64,000 bases of DNA from Pelagibius sp. CAU 1746 (GCF_039839785.1 NZ_JBDOQT010000002.1:124001-188000), one strand, 5' to 3'. Shown: positions 55,001 through 63,154, counted from the first letter of the stretch. Notes: generated by a model not told the origin, from the sequence alone. Numbers and translations: made by a program.

Positions 55001-55273
55001 ACGACCAGCCGGATCCTCCGGCATCAATCCAAATCCGACAAGCGCACTGAGCAGCTTTTTTTGGCGACGTAGGTAGCGGTCCCTTCGGCGTCGCATAGAA
55101 CGAGCCGTCCGGCGGGCCACGGCCAGCGAAGTCTTGTCCTTCGGATTGCGGCCGTCGGAAAAAATCCTCACCCCGGCATCCCGGATAGCGACTGGGCACC
55201 CGTCCCCACCCAGATCGAGTATGCACCAGCCGATTGAGTTGGTTCCGAGATCAAGGCCGAGACGATATTCCAT
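52091..55273 (-). CDS. cas9: Cas9 nuclease, type II-C
   Basis: At 1060 aa this is the compact II-C size (Neisseria 1082). RuvC-I has Asp8 (LGLDLGTNSIGW). The Arg-rich bridge helix follows at about 55-80 (RRTARSMRRRRDRYLRRQKK), then REC helices to about 500 and RuvC-II with Glu512 (EIVVELARAL). HNH has Asp596-His597 (VEIDHILPFSRTLD) and Asn620. RuvC-III has His740 and Asp743 (HHAIDA), followed by the PAM-interacting C-terminus. All catalytic residues are present, so the enzyme should cut. The ATG at 55273 follows AGGGATTGA. It leads the cas9-cas1-cas2 operon (II-C, no csn2 or cas4). The tracrRNA is on the opposite strand just upstream. Confidence 0.97.
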   Translation of the reverse strand: MEYRLGLDLGTNSIGWCILDLGGDGCPVAIRDAGVRIFSDGRNPKDKTSLAVARRTARSMRRRRDRYLRRQKKLLSALVGFGLMPEDPAGRKALAGLNPYEIRASALDAAVSPHHLGRALFHLNQRRGFKSNRRTDRADDDERGKIRQGVNKLRDAMAAQGARTLGEFLHRLQQDGASVRARLKPESTESGKTVMAYELYPDRAMVLEEFEALWAAQAPHHPDIFTEQARKKLRDIIFFQRRLKPVRPGKCTFNPEEERLPRAHPLFQRRRIFQDANTLTIIGLDQTSRGLTQDERDKVALALLTTRKQTFGQLRRLLKLPPSSRFNLESETRNELKGDETAAALGKDDRFGAGWYALPLETQIGIVEKLLEEEEEELLLAWLGAQHGLPAVRADMVVRATLPDGHGDLGLTATRGILAELERGVVAYSEAARLAGYHHSDFRDGVIHDALPYYGRVLERYVAFGSGDPDDPEELHYGRIANPTVHIALNQLRRLMNAVIARHGHPAEIVVELARALKLNKRQLEDAEKAIKDNTARADRHRQILADLNLPDKGESRMRLRLWEELNPADPLDRCCPYTGEPISPERLFSSEVEIDHILPFSRTLDNSAANRTVGLRRANREKRNRTPFEAFGHRPGWDENLERLVALPRNKRWRFGPDAMQRFETEERDFLDRQLTDTQYLSRIAREYLTAVCDPRKVWVTPGRLTELLRRTWGLNDLLPDHNIVERQDQKNRLDHRHHAIDAAVVGVTDRALLNAISRAAARAEEQDLTRLVDGMPVPFQGFRDSLREILERVVVSHRPDRGTPARPGSVNPRGSSAGRLHNDTAYGLAGTPDARGAHLVVHRVPLDSLKDSAGLGRIRDARLRQALLDATEGLSGKGFAAALAAFPLRDGIYKGVRRVRVLERLKVIPVRDKSGRPYKAYKGDANYRFDVWELPGGRWAGEAVSMFEAHQPDWRSKVKEQSPTARKVLRLHKGDLLATETGANRVIHRVVKFSANGSIQLAAHNEAGKLKARDAKPLAEDYFKYINTSASGLKKLCARQVRVDESGRVFDPGPRRQS

Positions 55274-55339
55274 CTATCTCAATCCCTGCAGTTTCCCCGT
55301 AGTTATTCAATCGGATGTTGCAGATCGCCATGATCCGTG

Positions 55340-55450
55340 TCAACGTTGCGAGGTAGCATCTAGGAAATCGTGGTCCGGTCGTTAACAAGCCTTTCGCTTC
55401 GGCGATTGGATCGCACAAAATCGAAGGGCAGGCTCCGGCCTGCCCTTTCA
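55340..55450 (+). ncRNA. tracrRNA: tracrRNA
   Basis: The anti-repeat at 55353-55386 pairs with positions 1-33 of the CRISPR repeat. Every difference from perfect complementarity is a G-U wobble, plus one bulged U. It is followed by a nexus-like segment (about 55387-55415, CTTTCGCTTCGGCG and GGATCG) and the terminator at 55424-55447. Direction (+) agrees with the crRNA direction. The exact 5' end is unknown, and no clear promoter could be picked in the about 65 bp shared with the cas9 start. Confidence 0.92.
55424..55447 (+). terminator. tracrRNA terminator hairpin
   Basis: AAGGGCAGGC-TCCG-GCCTGCCCTT is a 10-bp stem with a tetraloop, followed by TCATTCTTT. It forms the 3' end of the tracrRNA. 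Confidence 0.9.
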
Positions 55451-55576
55451 TTCTTTGGAATGGTGTAGCGATCCGGCGGGCTCACTACCGGGAGCCTTAC
55501 GGCTCGGGCCCATACCTTCTCCTGTTAACAAGTATCTTGTTTCCCACGCTTTTGCTCTCGCGACGCGAACCGCGGC

Positions 55577-55634
55577 AAAGCGCCAGATGAAGTTCGACAA
55601 GATGGACGACTGGAAACCGGCGAACTGAGGGCGG
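55577..55634. repeat. 58-bp direct repeat, right copy (phosphatase tail remnant)
   Basis: This is an exact copy of 49836-49893 that encodes the last residues of the acid phosphatase (QMKFDKMDDWKPAN) and its stop, with no gene body before it. It ends at 55634 and is followed by DNA that was probably the original downstream flank of the phosphatase gene. Confidence 0.95.
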
Positions 55635-55678
55635 TTTAACACCCCCTGTTCGAAAAGGCGGGACCGGCCCCAAACGCA

Positions 55679-55711
55679 AACAAGGCCCTGGCGCGCTGAC
55701 GCCAAGGCCTT
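55679..55711. terminator. Terminator beside the tRNA-Met 3' end
   Basis: CAAGGCCCTGGCG and CGCCAAGGCCTTG form a 13-bp stem with one mismatch and a CGCTGA loop. TGTTTTCATT follows on the plus strand. It lies just beyond the CCA end of the tRNA fragment (minus strand), as expected of the original tRNA terminator. Confidence 0.8.
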
Positions 55712-55719
55712 GTTTTCAT

Positions 55720-55769
55720 TGGTAGCGGGAGAGGGACTTGAACCCCCGACACGCGGATTATGATTCCGC
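55720..55769 (-). pseudogene. 3' fragment of tRNA-Met(CAU), island attachment site
   Basis: On the minus strand, this 50-nt fragment holds the anticodon arm (5-bp stem GCGGA/TCCGC with loop ATCATAA, anticodon CAT), variable loop, T arm with TTCAAGT loop, acceptor 3' strand TCCCGCT, A73 and encoded CCA. The D arm and acceptor 5' strand are missing, and unrelated sequence begins at 55770. A 3'-only tRNA copy is the usual footprint of a tyrosine-integrase element. The intact gene should be at the other end of the island, beyond 64 kb. Confidence 0.85.
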
Positions 55770-55918
55770 GGAATCAATAACTTACGTGAAAAATCCTCAT
55801 GCAACATTCTTGCTCTTATCTGCTGAATTGTTGCGATTTGGCTCTGTCGTCAAGAAGGAGTGGATCAGTCTTAGATCAGGGCTTGGTGAACGGCTATCAA
55901 TGAGATCATACTGACGGC

Positions 55919-56152
55919 ATGACAGGTACAATTGTCCAAACTGAAACAACATACACCGATGGTACCACCGATCTGGCTCGCTACATTGTAGGGGAGTCAG
56001 ACCACATCTCCGCCTGCAAGATCGTAATGGACCGCCTCGACGCAGGGTCTGATACGTCTGCGACAGCGATAGAGAATGCATCTGGGGAATTGCTGGCAAA
56101 GTGGGGCGTAGGGCCGGGTGAAGTCAGGCGACTACCCGATAACGAAGCCTAA
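55919..56152 (+). CDS. Small hypothetical protein
   Basis: This possible 77-aa acidic protein (TGTIVQTETTYTDGTTDLARYIVGE...) starts at the first ATG inside the island. It has no recognised domain and no strong ribosome site. Composition looks protein-like, but support is weak. Confidence 0.35.
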   Translation: MTGTIVQTETTYTDGTTDLARYIVGESDHISACKIVMDRLDAGSDTSATAIENASGELLAKWGVGPGEVRRLPDNEA

Positions 56153-56197
56153 CCGCCCCTGAAACCTCTGCTCGCGCAGTAAGCCTCGGCGGTCTTC

Positions 56198-56944
56198 TTA
56201 CCACCTCGGCTCAGGCTGGTATGCCATTTCCGAGACCACCTTTGTAGCATCACCTCTCCGCTGATACTTCCCGAGCAGATCGCCATCGTCTTCATCCGAG
56301 ACCGTCTTTACCCGAAAGAGATGCCACATTTTATCTTGCGTAGGTGATAGGCGGTAGGTCCGACCGTTTTTTCGGCAATACCAGTGCTTAGATTTTCTTA
56401 GCTGAGTCCATTTGCAGTCCGCGCCCGAGAGTAGTCTTTGCTCTCCTGCAACCTGCTCCTGTTCACGCAATTGTCGAAGATACTCTTCCCGCTCGACCCG
56501 AATTCTCTCTTCTTCCCGCTCAATGTGGTCTCGGAGAAGCCCGATGATCGCCGGAAGTTCCGTACCCTGCGTCTTCTCTTGCTCGTAGAGAGCCAGACAG
56601 CCAGCCTGTAGTTCTTCGTTTGGAAGCTCAAAAAAGTGATCTTCTTCCTCGAACGCTCTCAGGCGCTGTTCAACATCTGTGGTTGTAAGCTGCGGCCCAG
56701 GCAAACGGTTGAGAAAATCTCGCAGGTCCTCGACAGGTATCCAGCATGGAACGGCAGCCTTTGCTACGACTTCACGTTGCCCATCCCACTTTGTCCAGAT
56801 CGAGTTCCCGCGATCAATTGCCTTGACGATGTCCCTCGCCAATTTGTGGATGGAATGCGGGTCGCGAAGGTGCCGCAACGATGGGCTCTTGACGTACTCG
56901 AACAGGAGCCTCTTAACATCCCAAATCCGTTCGTCTTCCGCCAT
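56198..56944 (-). CDS. Hypothetical island protein with coiled coil
   Basis: This 248-aa soluble protein has an N-terminal helical part (IWDVKRLLFEYVKSPSLRHLRDPHSIHKLARDIVKA), a charged coiled-coil at about residues 140-175 (HIEREEERIRVEREEYLRQLREQEQ) and a basic C-terminus (KHWYCRKNGRTYRLSPTQDKMWHLFRV). I do not recognise the family. It is on the same strand as the next two genes up to the integrase and may be an accessory gene of the island. Confidence 0.65.
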   Translation of the reverse strand: MAEDERIWDVKRLLFEYVKSPSLRHLRDPHSIHKLARDIVKAIDRGNSIWTKWDGQREVVAKAAVPCWIPVEDLRDFLNRLPGPQLTTTDVEQRLRAFEEEDHFFELPNEELQAGCLALYEQEKTQGTELPAIIGLLRDHIEREEERIRVEREEYLRQLREQEQVAGEQRLLSGADCKWTQLRKSKHWYCRKNGRTYRLSPTQDKMWHLFRVKTVSDEDDGDLLGKYQRRGDATKVVSEMAYQPEPRW

Positions 56945-57077
56945 GACACGCTCTTCGCAAAAAACAAGACAGCAACTTCTAGTGCGATGCTCTTCGCCAC
57001 AGAGCCTCGGGCCAATCCTGTCCGGTTAAGATTTTTTGCGTCTGTTTGCTACTTCTTGGCCGCCTACGCGACCGTAC

Positions 57078-57890
57078 TCACTTTAACAAGTGATCCTTTG
57101 GTGGCCGTATCGGGAAGAGGCCTCCCAGTGTTCGGTTAGCCAGTAGAAGCCGATCGGCAGCATTCTTGTAGTCCGATCGGGTGGGGTTTGGATGCCGGCT
57201 AATGTCGTCTACTCGAAATGGATGACTATCTGCAAAAATCAGTATCCCCCTTATCCCGAATCTCTCTCCATCAGGAAAGCAAAACTCCAGCCGCCATGCG
57301 AAATGTCCTTCGTCATCAACATGTTCTTCTATAACGAGACGATCAAACCAAGCCGGCTCACCTTTTCCTGGGTTTCCAAACACTTCAATGGATTGATCCG
57401 TTATGCGCTGAAGAGCTTGCCTTGCCTTACCTTTGATCTCAGTTCTGCACTCCGAAAAACCAATTGGATTCTCCGCGACTTCTTCAAGGAGCAGGCCGCC
57501 AAATCGCAACCAGAGACTCCCTGTCTGGAGTATCTCATCTGAAACAGAGTACTTGTCGAAGATTCTGACTAGCTCCTGCCGGAGGTGACCAAGACCGAGC
57601 AATTCTGGCACCACCCATGCCATGAGTTGACCCTTCGCAAAGGCAGCATTTATTTGCTCAACAATGCTCAGGACAAATTGGTTGTTCAGCTCATTATGCA
57701 TGAGCCAATCAGCGTAGAGACGAGCATACATCGGCGCCGGCGTTGGTTTATCTCGCTCAATAACTTTGCGGACCAGGCGCATTATCTGCAAACACTGGTC
57801 CCCGTTTAGTTGACCGAAGCCGCCTCGCCTTGAACGGTATTCTTCAATTCGATCCCTTAAAATAGTTCCGGGATGTCTACCAATGGGCAT
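57078..57890 (-). CDS. Hypothetical island protein
   Basis: This 270-aa soluble protein has a helical first half (DQCLQIMRLVRKVIERDKPTPAPMYARLYADWLMHNELNNQFVLSIVEQ) and a strand-rich second half (RLVIEEHVDDEGHFAWRLEFCFPDGERFGIRGILIF). There is no signal peptide or membrane segment and I recognise no family. It precedes the 56198-56944 gene by 133 bp on the same strand, between that gene and the integrase. Confidence 0.65.
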   Translation of the reverse strand: MPIGRHPGTILRDRIEEYRSRRGGFGQLNGDQCLQIMRLVRKVIERDKPTPAPMYARLYADWLMHNELNNQFVLSIVEQINAAFAKGQLMAWVVPELLGLGHLRQELVRIFDKYSVSDEILQTGSLWLRFGGLLLEEVAENPIGFSECRTEIKGKARQALQRITDQSIEVFGNPGKGEPAWFDRLVIEEHVDDEGHFAWRLEFCFPDGERFGIRGILIFADSHPFRVDDISRHPNPTRSDYKNAADRLLLANRTLGGLFPIRPPKDHLLK

Positions 57891-58009
57891 CTTCTTGATC
57901 CAACAGTCGAATGATCTGTTTCTGCAACAGTGAGATGTTTCCGATTAACACTGAACTGAAGAAGCTAAGATGAGCCCAGCAAACTCTTTCTGCAAAGAGG
58001 AATTACATC

Positions 58010-58954
58010 TCAAGCAGCCATCAGGTCCTTCTCGACCTTCTCCATAAGCGCCACATCGGCCTCTGCGTCGTGGAAAAGGTGCCCATAAACATCGAAGGTC
58101 ATGTTGATCGATGAATGCCCAAGGATCGTCTGAATCTTCTTCGGTGACCAACCCTGCTCAATGAAGAGCGAGGCCGCCGCGTGTCTCAAGCCGTGGATGC
58201 TGAAGCGAGGCTTCCCCTCGCCGTCCACGATCTCGCACTTGACCATTAGCGGCTTGAAAACTCGGTTGTAGATGTTCGCATGGGTCTCCGGGTTCCCCTT
58301 CCCGTTCGGGAAGACCAGGTTCGCCGGCCCCGGGGGACAGACCTTCTTCCACTCGGTCAGCGTTTCTCGGACCATCGACCCGATCGGAATGTCGCGTCGT
58401 CCTGCGCGGCTCTTGGGCGGCCCCATTTCATTCCAGCGATCGGCGCGCTGGCGGATGTAGATGACTCCCTTTTTCAGATCAACGTTGTCCCAGGTCAGCC
58501 CACGCAGCTCCGAGGAGCGCATCCCTGTCAGGATTGCCGTCACGATGATCGGCTTGTGCTTCTCCGGGGCCTTCGTCAGCAGGAGCTTTATCTCGCCCTT
58601 GGTTGGGATGACCTTCTCCTCTTCGTGGCGGCGGCCTCGGGGCAGCTTCACGTCACGGGCGAAGTTATGCTCGATCCAGCCGCGGGACTGTGCATGCGTT
58701 AGTATGCTGCGGAGGCTGGCCAGTACCTTCTTGGTCATCGCCTTGGAGCTGGTGTCCAGCATGTCGTCGAGGAAGTCCTCGACATCGGCGCGGACCAGGT
58801 CTTTGAGCAGCAGACCCCCTATCTTCGGCTCAATGTGGTGCTTGAAATGCCCCGTATAGGAGCGGAGCGTGGCTCGCTCCAGCCCGTAGGCCTTGCAGCG
58901 CTTGAGCCAGAGCTTCGCGGCGTCAGAGATCGTGGCGTCAGAACTTGAGGACAT
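58010..58954 (-). CDS. Tyrosine-family site-specific integrase
   Basis: This 314-aa phage-type integrase has an N-terminal core-binding (SAM-like) domain (TLRSYTGHFKHHIEPKIGGLLLKDLVRADVEDFLDDML, about residues 20-65). The catalytic domain spans about 115-300: first Arg in ILTGMRSSELRGL, H-x-x-R in SIHGLRHAAAS, LGHSSINMTFDVYGHLF with the second His and the nucleophilic Tyr. The full catalytic set is present. It probably moved this island into the tRNA-Met gene whose fragment lies 2.2 kb away. Confidence 0.93.
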   Translation of the reverse strand: MSSSSDATISDAAKLWLKRCKAYGLERATLRSYTGHFKHHIEPKIGGLLLKDLVRADVEDFLDDMLDTSSKAMTKKVLASLRSILTHAQSRGWIEHNFARDVKLPRGRRHEEEKVIPTKGEIKLLLTKAPEKHKPIIVTAILTGMRSSELRGLTWDNVDLKKGVIYIRQRADRWNEMGPPKSRAGRRDIPIGSMVRETLTEWKKVCPPGPANLVFPNGKGNPETHANIYNRVFKPLMVKCEIVDGEGKPRFSIHGLRHAAASLFIEQGWSPKKIQTILGHSSINMTFDVYGHLFHDAEADVALMEKVEKDLMAA

Positions 58955-59181
58955 TTTAACTTCCTGAATTAATTGATTTATTTTATTATAGCGCTACGAA
59001 CTTGGGCCGTCGGGCGCTTTCCCGCAAGGCGCCGAGAAGTGCCAAAAGGTCAAAGGTTCCTCAAAGTAAGTCCAAGTGATTTTGGTTTTTCATAGATGAT
59101 TGCGGCTCCAACGATGAAAACTCACCATTCTGCAACTCTTCTTGATTATTAATCAGAAATGTTGCACTCCATCATCGCACT

Positions 59182-59934
59182 ATGACCACCGCAGCCAAGC
59201 CAGCGATCGCGCTTGTCGTGGTTCGGTCGAGGCGCACGCTCAAACGCGCCGGGGACTGGAAAACTCAGCCTGGTGTGATGGCTCAACTTGCCGTGCTGAA
59301 ATTTTTCGCCTCTCGCTCGAGTTATGAAATCAAGGAGACGCTCATCGGTCGACGTGCAAGTGCGAAGTCGACACCCCTCTCCGAGCCCGAGCTTTCACGA
59401 TCTGTTGATAAAGCTCGAAGCATTGGTGGAACGGTCCTCATCGCCGATGTATTCAGCCTAGTCGACGCGATGGCGATTGACTCAGCACTAAGAGCCCTCA
59501 CAGCTCTCGACGAGATCGACGTGCCGATACTCAGCATCATCCACGGGATGAGGCTGAGTTCAATTCCGATAGCGATGCGTCAGATGAACTTGTTCTATCG
59601 TAGAGCAGGGAAAGATGAGAAAGCGCGACGTGTTCAACGCTCTATAGCCACTAGTCGAGACCGGTCTGACCTCAACTATTCCGCCCCTTCTCAAACTGCT
59701 CGCTCTCGCGGAAACATTGCGAGGTCAGCAAGGGCAGATCGGTTTGCCTCCCACATAGCACCAATGTTCGATCAAGTTCGCACCTCTCTGCCTGAGGCAA
59801 AGAGGAGCAGCTACAGGGCAATTTGCCGCGGCCTAAACGACCTTGGGGTTCCCTCGCCTACAGGTAGGAAATGGAGCGACATGCAAGTACGGCGCACCCT
59901 CGAACGCATTGAGCGGCTCAAGCCCGCAGAGTAG
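59182..59934 (+). CDS. Resolvase-like protein with degenerate catalytic motif
   Basis: This 250-aa protein follows the layout of small serine recombinases found in alphaproteobacterial islands. The resolvase N-domain part (VDKARSIGGTVLIADVFSLV, where the family has ...VIVAKLDRLSR) is followed by a C-terminal segment RAICRGLNDLGVPSPTGRKWSDMQVRRTLERI, a clear match to the recombinase winged segment. The expected Y-x-R-V-S-T-x-x-Q active-site motif reads VVRSRRTLKRAGDW and lacks the normal serine position, so recombination activity is doubtful. A regulatory role is possible. Confidence 0.65.
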   Translation: MTTAAKPAIALVVVRSRRTLKRAGDWKTQPGVMAQLAVLKFFASRSSYEIKETLIGRRASAKSTPLSEPELSRSVDKARSIGGTVLIADVFSLVDAMAIDSALRALTALDEIDVPILSIIHGMRLSSIPIAMRQMNLFYRRAGKDEKARRVQRSIATSRDRSDLNYSAPSQTARSRGNIARSARADRFASHIAPMFDQVRTSLPEAKRSSYRAICRGLNDLGVPSPTGRKWSDMQVRRTLERIERLKPAE

Positions 59935-60912
59935 TCCCGGTCGCACCCAGAAGCTCGCAGGTGCGTTTCTCGACCCGGCCGCTACCAACCCATACCCTCG
60001 TTCGCGGGGCCAGCCTAGCAGCTTCTGGGCGCGTCCTGGCGCGTGTTGAAGCTCCCAGTTCAGACCGCTCCGCCCTTGCTTCGACGATCCCGCCCGTACA
60101 TCGTTTGGACCTTATACTCCAAGTGAAATTTCTGTCGCCTAGCTGCCGAAAGCACCCGAATTCATCCCCGCGCAATGCTATAATGTACGTGCAGCGAAAG
60201 ACTCCCATGAGCCGTTCCCTGCTGCGGGCCATGTGACCAACGGCTCTAAGCATAGCGGCAACACATGCAAACGGGACCCTGGGACCAAGACCGGGACTAT
60301 GAGGCAGCCGCTGCCGAAGCAGACAACCACGTTCACCCTCAATGGAACAGGACGGGGTTGAAAGGAAGAAGGCACTGAGTGGACCTCAACCTTCTCCTCG
60401 TGCGGAATTGCCAAGATTGTTTCGCACGGGGGTGCAGTGAAAGCTGCGACCGTGCTTGACCCGAAAGGATCAGGATGTCGGAACCGCAAGTGGGAGAACG
60501 GAGCACCGCCCACTAAGGCGCTTGGTCACCGCCTTCAGGTTCTCATCTTTGGCGTCCGTATACCGGAGACATCCCCCGCCAGCCTCAGGGCAGACCCAAG
60601 TGGTCTGCTTCTTGGGAGGGCGCGCCTGCCGCGCTCTTTTTCCCTACTGAGTCTGGCGGGGGGATAAGTCCGTTCCCGGAGGTCTATAACAAGAGCGCTA
60701 CAATCATTCAGCCTGCCGCTCGATGCACAGAGACTAGACTCCAGAGAACGGGCCGTAGACCGTCGTTTACTGTTGGACCAAGGCCGGACTTCACTGAAGA
60801 GTTACGCCTCAGAGGAGGTTGTAGCGCTCTCTCAAAGATTGGCGTACTCTGCTATTCTCGGTTGTAGGGCAATTCCCTCGAAGCCAGACTCTCTTGGCTA
60901 GGAGCTTCACCG
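59935..60912. other. 978-bp stretch without a supported gene
   Basis: Only short frames occur here, all with unlikely composition (Arg/Ser/Pro-rich). No RNA gene or insertion-sequence end was recognised. It may hold decayed genes or non-coding RNA. Confidence 0.45.
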
Positions 60913-61884
60913 ATGGGAAATGAGCTGGAATCACAGCCTCTATCGTATGTGCCAACGCAGTCACCGTTAGTCCAAGGTCGTGCCTTATACGGAGCTACTG
61001 CGCTAGAGCAGGACCTTGATCCCACCAACAGCGGGCTTCCGGCGATTGCGCCCCTGCTTCTTGACACGCCCAGCCCCAAGCTTCTCACGCGGCTCTATGA
61101 AACCAACCCCGACTATGTTTCCCACATGTTGTGGCAGCTTGCCGCGCAGCTCAAGAACGGCGACGAGGTTCTCCGTGGGTACTTCTCCGAGTCAGACGGC
61201 ATAATCCTCAACGCAGGCCTCATCGCCCAGTTCTGCCTGCTCTTTCAGGGCTTCATCGCGACTGGCGCAACCGTCACCCAAGAGATCGGGGTGCCGGTGT
61301 TTGACATAGAGATACCGGAAAATTGGGTCTTCGACCTAACTTCCAGCAGCACGCGAGGGGACAAAGCCTCTTTCGCGATCAAGATCATGGGCCTCTCGGG
61401 CGGCTACGGCGCGAACAAGACTGTTTCTGGCTCCGTCTCAGTGCCGAAGAACAAGCAGAGCTGCCAGGCCCAAGTCTGGGCGACGATCGAGTGGCGCAGG
61501 TACGAGCGGCAAACTTCAGGTGAAACCCTCTACGTCGGAAATGTTACCAATGTCGTCGATGGCATGGTGGTACGATACCGCGATGAACCCGAATACAGGA
61601 CGATCTATGCTGATCGCTATGCCCAGCACCTAAAGAAAATCGGCGCATCCTCCGGCGAGAAGAATGGTAAGTTCGACTACGCCATCGAGAAGAGCGCATC
61701 TTCGGACTACAGCTTTGAGATGCCGGTTTCCCTTGGGGAGTTCGGGGTCAGCACTTTCACGGTAACAATGTCTTCAACCTGCCAGTCCAAGATCGCACTC
61801 GCCGCAGATTTCCCGATGGCGGTCTATGACATCAAGGGGCCAACGGACAACCCGGTCGTAATTAGCGTTCTAAGGAGCGCGTAG
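60913..61884 (+). CDS. Hypothetical island protein, 323 aa
   Basis: This protein has a helical N-terminal half (LLTRLYETNPDYVSHMLWQLAAQLKNGDEVLRGYF) and a strand-rich C-terminal half with many Ser/Thr/Val (VFDLTSSSTRGDKASFAIKIMGLSGGYGANKTVSGSVSVPKNKQ). A short hydrophobic stretch (LIAQFCLLFQGFIATGATV) may be buried rather than membrane-spanning. There is no signal peptide. A coherent 972-bp frame with balanced codon use supports a real gene. The family is unknown. Confidence 0.7.
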   Translation: MGNELESQPLSYVPTQSPLVQGRALYGATALEQDLDPTNSGLPAIAPLLLDTPSPKLLTRLYETNPDYVSHMLWQLAAQLKNGDEVLRGYFSESDGIILNAGLIAQFCLLFQGFIATGATVTQEIGVPVFDIEIPENWVFDLTSSSTRGDKASFAIKIMGLSGGYGANKTVSGSVSVPKNKQSCQAQVWATIEWRRYERQTSGETLYVGNVTNVVDGMVVRYRDEPEYRTIYADRYAQHLKKIGASSGEKNGKFDYAIEKSASSDYSFEMPVSLGEFGVSTFTVTMSSTCQSKIALAADFPMAVYDIKGPTDNPVVISVLRSA

Positions 61885-63154
61885 GCCTTCAGCGCTACGG
61901 CGCAGTCCGAGTAGACGGGACAAGGTGCTTCGGTGCGCTCGTGTCTTCTTTACGTGGCCGCGGCGATAGGCGCACCAGCGAGCCGCTATCCTCCGTGCGG
62001 GAGCTGAGCTTGGCATAGATGGTACGCATAGCGGGCATAGGAACCCGACTGTTTGACACTAAATTTGGCCGCAAATAGGTACTCGCCGACCGCCGTATAA
62101 GTCTCCCTGATAGAAAAAGAGCCTCGTCTCCGTCAAAACGTCTGGCGTCATGGACGCAGGCTTATAGCAGCGAACTGACTATTTCGGGGTGCCTACGAGA
62201 ACACGCGGCGCTCAGAGGCAGGCAGCCGAGGCAGAGCCGCAACTTGATACAGGGTCTGGGCCGGGTCCAGGGAATACACGGCCGCCCGATCATCATCCAT
62301 CAAGCTCCTTGACCCTTCGCCCGAATCCAGCACGGTCTGCTCCGCCCATGCGCGGCCCAACGAGGTTGGGCCGATTCTAGCGCGCAGGAAGGTTGCGCGG
62401 CTCCGGCCGCTAGGGAATAACTGCCCAAGCTGAAATCTCAATGCACGACGAGAAAAACGGCCTGAGCGAGGGCACTCAGATCGCGAGGCGGGTCCAGTCA
62501 TGGTCTGGTGCGCGATCCCCTGCCCTTTCAGCGCCGGCGGTCAAGCAAGAGCCCATACAAAGGCCGGCCATTCTCCATCTAAGAGTTTGGCACGAGACTA
62601 TATATAATCTTGCACACTCCGGCCCCGGCCAGCCCGCCCGCCGATCTGGACCCAAGGATCCGTCATCGGGCGTCTCGGCGATCAGCGCGCTGAATGCGTC
62701 AGAGCATTGCACGCCTGCCAGGACGCCCCAACGTAACCCCAAAGTAACTCCAACTGATTCGGCGATTTGTTTGGGGCATCTTGCCAGCCAGACCCTGGCC
62801 GGTCTTGATCAGCCTATTCATCAGCCCGAGCCGCTCAGAACGTCTGAGAACAGAGGCTCGTCGGCCAAGTAGGGGGTGCAGCCGGCGGAGCCCAAATCGC
62901 GATACCGCGCGATCTCAGTGGCTTTGGCGGGCATGTTTTCTTCAGGGGGAGCCATCGAAACCCTTCTAGCCACAATTCTTGCCAGGTCGGGACCAAATCA
63001 GGCGATCAGCCTGTAAGACGTGCCGAAGAAGGGGTCAAATTTATGGTTTGGCCGGCCAGTGAGTTCCAGGCCCCACTGTGGCGCTCCCTCCCCCCGACCT
63101 CCGCCGCCCACGACCTTACAGATCAGAGTTCGAGCGGGCTGCCCGATTGCTAAG
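61885..63154. other. 1.27-kb stretch without a supported gene
   Basis: Several short frames exist on both strands, but none has recognisable domains or a convincing start. The base composition differs from both flanks. No repeat, tRNA or insertion-sequence end was recognised by eye. Confidence 0.45.

Noticed and set aside
55460-55480. Possible degenerate CRISPR repeat on the minus strand (GTGTAGC followed by GATCCGGCGG) behind the tracrRNA
   Set aside because: It would need a 14-bp internal deletion and mismatches. The match is too short to separate from chance.
60178-60667. Short frames on both strands between the resolvase-like gene and the 323-aa protein
   Set aside because: They are low in plausibility, overlap each other and lack ribosome sites or domains.
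62189-62872. Short overlapping frames in the 1.27-kb gap
   Set aside because: Arg/Pro/Ser-rich composition, no domain and no convincing start; they could be chance frames.
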